This document shows positions 5,535 through 6,819 of a stretch of 6,819 bases of DNA, one piece after another. The stretch lies in assembly GCA_030590185.1 (NCBI GenBank), contig JAUUZB010000213.1:1-6819 (forward strand), given 5' to 3'. The number at the start of each line of letters is the position of its first letter. The first letter of the stretch is position 1. Below the pieces are notes generated by a model. The model did not search any database, was not told the origin of the DNA, and saw only the letters and a program-made list of their open reading frames with translations. Position numbers and translations under genes: made by a program. The DNA comes from Deltaproteobacteria bacterium. GTDB taxonomy: Bacteria > Myxococcota > XYA12-FULL-58-9 > JAUUZB01.

Positions 5535-6692
5535 CTAAACAGGCTTCCGAGGCAACGTCCCATCGAGCTTACAGATGATCGACAACATCACCTCATCCGC
5601 CCCGCCCCCAATCGACGCCAGCCGCGCATCCCGATACGCCCGCGTGATCTTGGTCTCCCACATGTACCCCATCGCCCCATGAAACTGCAGACACCAATCC
5701 GTGAGCTCCCGCCCCAGCCGCCCAGCCTTGAGCTTCGCCATGCTCGCCAACCGAGTAACCACCTCCCCACGACAGTGCAGCTCCGTAGCGCGATACACCA
5801 ACGCCCGCAGAGCCTCGAGCTCAGTAGCGAGCTCCGCGAGGCGATAATGAACGTACTGGGTGTCGCGGATCGACGGCCCACAGGCCTTACGCTCGCGAGT
5901 ATACTCAATCGTGAGCTGCACACACTTTTCATAAGACGCCGCCGCTTTAGCCGCCGCCCAAAGCCGTTCCTCCTGGAACTGAAACATCTGGAGGAAGAAC
6001 CCGTGCCCCTCGTCGCCGATACGGTAACGCTGCGGAACCCGCACGTCGTCGAGATAAATCTCAGCCGTGTCAGAGCTGCGCATACCGAGCTTGTCGAGCT
6101 TGCGGGTGCGGTCGACGCCCTTGGCATCGAGCGGGATGATGACCAACGACTTGTTTTTGTGTGGCTTGCCCTCACCGGTGTTGACCAGGGTGCACATCCA
6201 ATCACCCTGGACGCCGTTGGTGATCCACATCTTGCTGCCGTTGATGACGTAGTCGTCGCCGTCCTTCACCGCCGTGGTCTTGATGCTCGCCACGTCGGAC
6301 CCGGAGCCGGTTTCACTGACCCCGATGCAACCACCCAGATCACCGGCGATGGAGGGCGCCAAAAACTCGTCGCGTAGCTCGTCGGAGCCGAAGCGCGCTA
6401 GGGCGGGGGTGGCCATGTCGGTCTGGACCCCAATGGCGAGGGGCACGCCGCCGACGTCGCACCAACCGAGCGCCTCGGCCATGACCACCGAGTAGGACAG
6501 ATCGAGGTCGCCGCCGCCGTACTTCTCCGGCTTGGTCAAGCCGAGCATCCCGAGGTCGCCGAGCTGCTTGAAGACCTCATGGATGGGAAAGCGGCCCTCC
6601 CGTTCCCATTGCTCGATGTTGGGGTTGAGCTCGTTCTCCACGAACTTGCGGATCGTGGTGCGGATCATCTCGTGTTGATCGGTGAGCTGCAT
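5535..6692 (-). CDS. Acyl-CoA dehydrogenase (long-chain / citronellyl-CoA dehydrogenase-like)
   Basis: A complete 385-residue acyl-CoA dehydrogenase, the usual family length, with ATG at 6692 and AGGAGG seven bases upstream. It uses FAD to introduce an alpha,beta double bond into an acyl-CoA and passes electrons to electron-transfer flavoprotein in the cytoplasm. Visible landmarks: N-terminal helical domain (1-110, with YGGGDLDLSY at about 58-67); the signature GVSETGSGSDVAS (124-136) for FAD/substrate binding; WITNG (156-160); LGMRSSDTAEIYLDDVRVP (202-220); ERKACG at 267-272; and QFHGAMGYM at 337-345. The catalytic Glu of the common IYEGT motif is absent: this position reads IGGGADEVM (361-369). 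Instead Glu242 in QEERL, on the helix used by isovaleryl- and long-chain acyl-CoA dehydrogenases, is the likely base. This supports an LCAD/AtuD-like subgroup, although substrate cannot be read from sequence. No ETF or thiolase gene is in the window. Confidence 0.93.
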   Translation of the reverse strand: MQLTDQHEMIRTTIRKFVENELNPNIEQWEREGRFPIHEVFKQLGDLGMLGLTKPEKYGGGDLDLSYSVVMAEALGWCDVGGVPLAIGVQTDMATPALARFGSDELRDEFLAPSIAGDLGGCIGVSETGSGSDVASIKTTAVKDGDDYVINGSKMWITNGVQGDWMCTLVNTGEGKPHKNKSLVIIPLDAKGVDRTRKLDKLGMRSSDTAEIYLDDVRVPQRYRIGDEGHGFFLQMFQFQEERLWAAAKAAASYEKCVQLTIEYTRERKACGPSIRDTQYVHYRLAELATELEALRALVYRATELHCRGEVVTRLASMAKLKAGRLGRELTDWCLQFHGAMGYMWETKITRAYRDARLASIGGGADEVMLSIICKLDGTLPRKPV

Positions 6693-6699
6693 GGGTGGT

Positions 6700-6705
6700 C
6701 CTCCT
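6700..6705 (-). promoter_or_regulatory. Ribosome binding site of the acyl-CoA dehydrogenase
   Basis: A perfect AGGAGG on the minus strand with seven bases to the ATG at 6692, which fixes the start. Confidence 0.85.
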
Positions 6706-6819
6706 GTTCAGCGCCTTGCTATCAGATCCCGTCCGCCTGATCACCAGTGCTTGCCCACGGCCCCGAGTGTGCGAAGATGGATGCGGAGCTGCTCATGTCA
6801 TCCCCCGGGTCACACCCGA

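Noticed and set aside
5429..5563. Upstream extension of the esterase to the ATG at 5563
   Set aside because: It would overlap the end of the dehydrogenase, add 45 residues before a clear lipoprotein signal peptide, and has no ribosome binding site support.
6722..6817. Minus-strand open frame entering from the right edge and ending at 6722
   Set aside because: Only 31 codons plus a stop are visible, with no recognisable sequence; a real gene end cannot be told from chance.

Overview
The window looks like chromosomal DNA from a G+C-rich member of the Myxococcota or a related former deltaproteobacterial lineage. The evidence is the strong G/C bias at third codon positions, a very large Cys- and Asp-rich lipoprotein with MopE-type CDGxDNDCD repeats, relaxed lipoboxes ending in A-x-G-C, and a stand-alone acyl-CoA dehydrogenase. 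The taxon is an inference; there is no marker gene.

Layout from left to right. (1) 1-237, minus strand: the first 79 codons of a small conserved hypothetical protein, cut by the window edge, with a strong ribosome binding site. (2) 238-547: intergenic. It holds the leader of gene 1, a GC-rich hairpin and an 18-bp dyad. (3) 548-4039, plus strand: a 1163-residue secreted lipoprotein made of repeated metal-binding-type Cys/Asp modules, a PKD-like domain, a 'DVDLH' (YfaP/DUF2135-like) domain, DxDxDG modules and two C-terminal PPC-like beta domains. (4) 4040-4420: no intact gene. It holds an inverted-repeat-rich stretch, then a truncated second copy of the leader and first 12 codons of gene 1. (5) 4421-5428, minus strand: a lipoprotein alpha/beta-hydrolase (carboxylesterase type). 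(6) 5535-6692, minus strand: a complete acyl-CoA dehydrogenase. (7) 6693-6819: its upstream region, with nothing else supported.

The esterase and the dehydrogenase are co-directional and about 100 bp apart. They could be co-transcribed, with the esterase releasing acids from esters in the envelope and the dehydrogenase oxidising acyl-CoAs in the cytoplasm, but that link rests only on proximity. The large lipoprotein is transcribed separately and is probably a surface or outer-membrane protein.

The most unusual structural observation is that the start region of gene 1 (about 202-308) recurs in the same orientation at 4271-4379. The lipoprotein gene is therefore bracketed by direct repeats, and in the right copy the coding sequence is replaced after codon 12 by unrelated structured DNA.
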